Shown here piece after piece: positions 60,017 through 64,000 of a DNA stretch of 64,000 nucleotides (positions within the stretch are counted from its first letter, which is position 1; each line of letters opens with the position of its first letter). Source of the stretch: CAYYNP01 sp964472545 (lineage in GTDB: Bacteria; Planctomycetota; Planctomycetia; Pirellulales; Thermoguttaceae); assembly GCA_964472545.1 (NCBI GenBank), contig CAYYNP010000010.1:1-64000 (forward strand), in the 5' to 3' direction. Both the position numbers and the translations under genes were made by a program. Under the pieces are notes generated by a model. The model made no database searches. It saw only the letters and a program-made list of their open reading frames with translations, and had not been told where the DNA came from.

Positions 60017-63000
60017 TCAGTTTCGGTTCTTCGGCGGCCGCGGTGGCGTTGGGTAGGCCACCGGGTCCATCTTTCTGAGCGTCGATTCGAGCGAGGCGAC
60101 GCGTTTCTGGAGTTGGGCCTTTTGCGCGTCGGTTTCTGCTTCTTCAAGACGCTGTTGCGTTTCCTTCAACTTGGCCTCGAACAGCGGCATCGCGGCTTTC
60201 GCGTTGGCACCGATTTCAGCCAACGCCGACGCGGCCATCCCGGCGAAATAGCCGTGTTCGGCGCGGCTCTCGATCAACAGGGCCTCGACGATCGCGTCGA
60301 CGTTGTGCCCTCGCTTGGCCATCGCCACCAGCGACTGACGCAACCGGTTGCGGCCGAAGATGCTCTGCTCGGCGAGGAACGCGCGGATTGTGCCGGCAGC
60401 CATGCCCTCGGCTTCCGGCTCGGCGACGTAGTTGAGCACGTGCGACACTCCCGCCCGGACCCACCACTCGTCGTCGTCGGCCAGAGGGACGATCTTGTCG
60501 AGATGCGCTGCGGCGGACTTGCCGCAGTTGGACAGCGCCATCAAGGCCCCCTCGCGGACGTACATGTCTTCGTGCCCCAGCAGCGGCAGCAGCTTGGGGA
60601 CCGCCCCTCCCGCAATATCCGGCGTCATCACCGACCGTTTGTGCCCCCTGCCCAGGCCGTTCATTCCGAAGGGGCCGGCCAATGCGTCGCAGCCGGCGCG
60701 GATCACGCGGATATCTTCCGAGTCGAGCGCTGCCAGGATAAACGGCATTGCCTTCTCGCCCTCGGCCATCAGAGAGTAGGCGGCGTCGCGGCGGATTCGC
60801 GAATCGATATGGCCGAGATATTTTGCCCGCTCTTCGATCGACATCGAAAACTGCGCCGGCTGGTCCTTAATGCCGACGAAGTCGGCTCGCAGTACGTCGA
60901 GATCGACGTTGGGCTGGCCCGGTGGATCAATGATCAGGCCGGTCGTGTTGGGGGCCAACACGCTCTCGAGTTGCGGCCGGCGTGGCGTCTTGGCGCTAAG
61001 GTCGGGTGCTGCAATCACGGGCCCGGAGGCCCAGTCTCTTGGCCGTGGACGAAACGCCAGTGCGTCGCCGCCGGTGCTGGCGTAGAGCCCGAAATCGGCC
61101 CCGTTACCGGAGGAGACGCGCACCGCGAGCACGTTGCGGCCGTTGCGCAGCAGGTCGACAACCTCGGGCTCCAGCGGAATGGTCGTCAGCGCCAGGATGT
61201 ACATCCGCGGCCCTTGTAGAGCGTCGGACCAGAGGATCGGATGTCCGTTGAGATAGGCCACGGCCTGGGAGCTTCGCAACAAACGCAGCACGAAGACCAT
61301 GGCCTCGTAGTCGGTTTGCCGACACTCGAAGGTGATGCGGATGTAGGGGGTTCCCCCCGGCTTGGCGCGCATTCCCTTATCATCCCGCCCGCTCACCAAC
61401 GGCCCGCTGCCCGTGTCCCATTGGCTGTCGTCGAACTCGACCGCCGTCCATCCCGCCGGCGGGCTCTCTCCGCGCGGCACGGAAAGCATCCGCCAGGGCA
61501 GCTTCTCGCCGGGATAGCCGAGCGTGGTCGCCGCGACCAACGCGGTCCAACTCTGCAATCGCTCGGTCAACACGCCCTCTTCGTAGAGCACGTTCAGCGC
61601 GGAGATCTTCGGCCAATACCCGATGGGGATATCCGCCACCCGCAGCGTGGCCGCCCTGGCCCGAGGGTCGATCTTCCACGTCGACTCGTTCTCCTTCCAT
61701 AGCATTTCGCAGTAGAACGCCCAGCGGCACGCGTCGCCCGGCGTGGCCAGTTCGCGACGTGCGAGGAGTTGGTAGATGCCGGCCTTGGGGTCGGCGGCCA
61801 ATCGCTCGAAGGCCTCGCGGGCCGCCGGCGAGGTGTAAGTGAGCCACTTGTGCTGGCGATAGAGCTTCTCGGCCTCGTTGATTTCCGCCGCGCCTTTGGC
61901 CGTACGGATCCGCCAGTTGTAGCTGCCGCGGCGCGGGTGCTCGCCGCGGGTGAGCCTATCCAGGTCGGTCCAGACGCGGCGAGCCAGGGCCAGATCACGG
62001 CCGGCGATCGCCGCTTCGATCTTGGTAAGAGACAACTCGAGGTCCTTCTCCGTGCGGTTGGCCGCCGCGAGAAGCTGACGGGCGTCGTCGCTTTCTGATT
62101 TCAGTGTGGTGCGAAGCTCGTCGAACCGCCAGCCCCGATACAATTCCAGCCCCTTCGCGACGTCGGCGGAAAGCTCCCGCGCGGCAAAGACACTCTCCGG
62201 CCCGCCGTGAATCCGCAGCACGCGGTAGGGCATGGCGAACAACTGCGCCACGCCGCCGGTCGAGAGCACGGGGCCGCGATACGTGTACGAGTGCCCGATC
62301 ACCGACTCCGGCAGCAGGAAACCGCCGTCCCAACGCCGCGACACGTTCAACAGCCACCGCCAGTGCTCGAGCATGCGCCGATAGTCGGGAGAGTGCGGGT
62401 TGCGGGCACCCTGGACGTTCCCCCAGATAAAGCCCATAAACCCGCCGGTGTGTCCGCCGGTCCGCCCTCGATAGCTGCCGGTGACCAGGCGCGCATAATA
62501 CTCGCTGGCGGCCTGGTCGCCCAAGACGCTGGAGACGACACCGGGGATCGCGTTCTTGCCGTTGCCGCCGCCGAACTCCGGCCGGTGGTCGCCGTAGGGC
62601 ACGCCGCCGCGATGGGCAAACCGCGAGAAGAACTTCGTCGCCCGTGCCAGGGCCGCCTGATCGACCGGCACGCCGGCTTCGTCGAAGAGCACCAGCGCCA
62701 GCCAGCAGACCAGCCCGCAGTTGTTCAACGCGCCGCCTTGAACGTAGCCCGGATTCGGATACGCACCGTGTCCCCAGGTGCCCGACGCTTGCTGGCTCTG
62801 GGCCAGCGACTGGCCAATTTCCTGGCACAACGGCAGCACCGTCCGGTCGCCGGTCTGCAGGTAGTACTCGGCCAGGAAGACGCCCATGTAGCTCCACTCC
62901 CAGTTGATCGTGCTGAAGTCGTCGGGATCGAACTGTTTGCGATATCCGTACGCCAACCGTCGGGCGTGCTCGATGTACTTCGGCTCGCCGGAGGCCAGCC

Positions 63001-63580
63001 ACGTCAGCCCGTTCAGTGCGAAGCCGACGTAGATCTTCCCGTCGAACAGGCCGTCGCGGTTCTGGATTCGGGCCAGGTACTCGCAGGCGTCGAGATGGAT
63101 CGCGCGGCTCTTGGCACAATCAAACGGCCAATCCGGGCCGAAGTCGCCCAGCTTGCGGATGGGCAGGGTGACGGTCTTCACGTCGCCGGAACGCGTCACT
63201 CGCAACGTCATCTTGCCCGACCGTTCGGAGATGTCGACCTGCTGGCCCATCGCCGTCAGCGGCTCGGCGCCCAACGGCTGGCCGTTGACCTGCGAGATCA
63301 CGTCGTTGGGCAGCACGATGCCGTCGGCCGGCGAGCCGTTGTCGACCTCCCGCACCACGAGCGTCTCGCCGAGTATCCAGCCGTTGATGCCCGTCGGCCC
63401 CAGCACGTTGGGCACGTAGAACTGCTTGCCGGAGAGCGCCACGGCGGGGCTGAGCTCGGCGCGTCGGAAGAAGGAGTCCGCAGCCGACGGTGTGGCCGCA
63501 GGCGCGTTGCAGAAGCTCAGCAAGAGCGCGGCGATGGCAAGTGCCGTTGGCACGACTGAAGGAAGACGTAAAGACGCCAT
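60017..63580 (-). CDS. exported DUF6288-like protein: PDZ, toroid, HEAT repeats
   Basis: A 1187-aa protein. I chose the ATG at 63580 (AGAGGA at 7 nt); the frame extends to 63673. It has a signal peptide (LALSFCNAPA region, about 1-30). Order: PDZ-like domain (about 45-130: GPTGINGWILGETLVVREVDNGSPADGIVLPNDVISQVNG), which matches the DUF6288 N-terminal pattern; an alpha/alpha toroid region (about 150-480; WSYMGVFLAEYYLQTGDRT, ASGTWGHGAYPNPGYV); a middle part of unknown fold (about 480-900); then HEAT-like repeats (about 900-1130; SRIRRDAAYSLMAEGEKAMP, VIRAGCDALAGPFGMNGLG) and a coiled coil at the end. The exact function of the family is unknown. It lies next to an esterase-LamG gene, fitting polysaccharide processing, and its toroid region resembles other exported Planctomycete proteins. 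Confidence 0.75.
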   Translation of the reverse strand: MASLRLPSVVPTALAIAALLLSFCNAPAATPSAADSFFRRAELSPAVALSGKQFYVPNVLGPTGINGWILGETLVVREVDNGSPADGIVLPNDVISQVNGQPLGAEPLTAMGQQVDISERSGKMTLRVTRSGDVKTVTLPIRKLGDFGPDWPFDCAKSRAIHLDACEYLARIQNRDGLFDGKIYVGFALNGLTWLASGEPKYIEHARRLAYGYRKQFDPDDFSTINWEWSYMGVFLAEYYLQTGDRTVLPLCQEIGQSLAQSQQASGTWGHGAYPNPGYVQGGALNNCGLVCWLALVLFDEAGVPVDQAALARATKFFSRFAHRGGVPYGDHRPEFGGGNGKNAIPGVVSSVLGDQAASEYYARLVTGSYRGRTGGHTGGFMGFIWGNVQGARNPHSPDYRRMLEHWRWLLNVSRRWDGGFLLPESVIGHSYTYRGPVLSTGGVAQLFAMPYRVLRIHGGPESVFAARELSADVAKGLELYRGWRFDELRTTLKSESDDARQLLAAANRTEKDLELSLTKIEAAIAGRDLALARRVWTDLDRLTRGEHPRRGSYNWRIRTAKGAAEINEAEKLYRQHKWLTYTSPAAREAFERLAADPKAGIYQLLARRELATPGDACRWAFYCEMLWKENESTWKIDPRARAATLRVADIPIGYWPKISALNVLYEEGVLTERLQSWTALVAATTLGYPGEKLPWRMLSVPRGESPPAGWTAVEFDDSQWDTGSGPLVSGRDDKGMRAKPGGTPYIRITFECRQTDYEAMVFVLRLLRSSQAVAYLNGHPILWSDALQGPRMYILALTTIPLEPEVVDLLRNGRNVLAVRVSSGNGADFGLYASTGGDALAFRPRPRDWASGPVIAAPDLSAKTPRRPQLESVLAPNTTGLIIDPPGQPNVDLDVLRADFVGIKDQPAQFSMSIEERAKYLGHIDSRIRRDAAYSLMAEGEKAMPFILAALDSEDIRVIRAGCDALAGPFGMNGLGRGHKRSVMTPDIAGGAVPKLLPLLGHEDMYVREGALMALSNCGKSAAAHLDKIVPLADDDEWWVRAGVSHVLNYVAEPEAEGMAAGTIRAFLAEQSIFGRNRLRQSLVAMAKRGHNVDAIVEALLIESRAEHGYFAGMAASALAEIGANAKAAMPLFEAKLKETQQRLEEAETDAQKAQLQKRVASLESTLRKMDPVAYPTPPRPPKNRN

Positions 63581-63703
63581 GGAGAGTCCTCTCGAGTTTC
63601 TGGACGATGCCGACCGCAGGGCGTCGGCGTCTGGGGAGGCTTCCATTATAGCCGTCGGTGCAACGGCGAACAAACGACGAGATGCGTGCTTGTCGGGTGG
63701 CTG

Positions 63704-64000
63704 CTATACTCCAGCCGCCGACTCCCACACCCGGTCGAGTTCCCAAAAGAGATCTTCGACCAGCAGCGGCTTGGAAATCACCGCCGACGCACCGGCGTCC
63801 AGCGCCCGGCGGTGATCTTCGATCCGCGGAAAGTCCAACAGCGCGATGACGGGCGTAGGCGCAAGCTTGGCGGCGAGATCCTCCAGTTGGGCAGGCTCGT
63901 CGCCGCGACAATCCGATCCGTCGAAGATTGCGGCCGCGGCGCCTTCCACCCGGGCCGTGTGCGGGGGGCGCAGCCAAACGGTCGAAAGCCCCAGGCTCCG
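63704..64000 (-). CDS. response-regulator receiver-like protein, 5' end outside window
   Basis: The visible 98 codons form the C-terminal part of a CheY-like receiver: AAIFDGSDCRGDEPAQLEDL, then PTPVIALLDFPRIEDHRRALDAGASAVISKPLLVEDLFWEL. The SKP(L) lysine-proline and the GAxxxxxKP pattern are the receiver hallmark; the phosphoacceptor would be the Asp in AAIFDGSD, without the usual DxxMPxxDG follow-up. No output domain follows, so this is a single-domain or C-terminal receiver. It is upstream of the DUF6288-like gene on the same strand, with 123 bp between. The N-terminal part is cut off at the right edge, so type and start cannot be determined. Confidence 0.7.
   Translation of the reverse strand, partial: RSLGLSTVWLRPPHTARVEGAAAAIFDGSDCRGDEPAQLEDLAAKLAPTPVIALLDFPRIEDHRRALDAGASAVISKPLLVEDLFWELDRVWESAAGV

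Noticed and set aside
1..64000. tRNA, rRNA, integrase, transposase or prophage genes
   Set aside because: I looked on both strands and found no convincing cloverleaf, rRNA stretch or recombinase motif; without tools, small RNAs cannot be excluded.

Overview
The window reads as chromosomal DNA of a Planctomycetota bacterium, probably of the Pirellulales; the order is an inference. The evidence is GC-rich sequence, two secreted sulfatases, exported PQQ-type beta-propeller proteins, a giant secreted protease with a LEPRxLL-like N-terminal signal (here LEERALFS), a TIGR03000-like protein, a DUF6288-like PDZ/HEAT protein, and long exported proteins on both strands. I found no rRNA, tRNA, transposase or integrase gene. 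There is no proven CRISPR array, but the extreme left edge holds one CRISPR-repeat-like sequence beside a truncated DNA methyltransferase.

Layout. 0-2 kb: the C-terminally truncated adenine-N6 methyltransferase, then about 750 bp without a gene that holds three palindromes. 2-4.2 kb: a membrane-anchored Gln-rich coiled-coil protein and a GYD-domain protein (minus strand). 4.5-7.3 kb: pyruvate phosphate dikinase with a promoter candidate and a strong terminator hairpin. 7.6-13.5 kb (plus strand): an exported GH2-like multidomain protein, a TIGR03000-like exported protein and a 100-aa protein. 13.6-20.2 kb (minus strand): a probable three-gene operon of exported proteins ending in an unusual 1653-aa secretin-like protein. 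20.6-32.1 kb (minus strand): a 3852-aa subtilisin-like protease with about 25 cadherin-like repeats and about 11 C-terminal repeats. 32.8-34.6 kb: a DUF3524/GTDC1-type glycosyltransferase (tRNA-queuosine mannosyltransferase family) and a small membrane protein.

34.6-48.4 kb: the most striking locus. Three tandem paralogues on the minus strand each carry a signal peptide, a SAM-methyltransferase-like domain and a PQQ beta-propeller. They are flanked by two sulfatases, one convergent and one divergent. 48.4-54.0 kb (minus strand): a PilM/PilN-like fusion followed by two single-pass membrane proteins, probably the inner-membrane platform of a pilus or type II secretion-like machine; the secretin-like protein at 13.6-18.6 kb is a candidate partner. 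54.4-58.2 kb: a GH38-like protein and endonuclease IV (plus strand). 58.3-64 kb (minus strand): a SGNH/sialate esterase-LamG protein, a DUF6288-like PDZ/toroid/HEAT protein, and the 3' end of a response-regulator-like gene cut by the window edge.

Together the genes suggest an organism that invests heavily in exported polysaccharide handling (sulfatases, GH2, GH38, esterase) and in envelope or secretion machinery. Starts were chosen by ribosome binding sites and signal peptides; many differ from the longest open frame.
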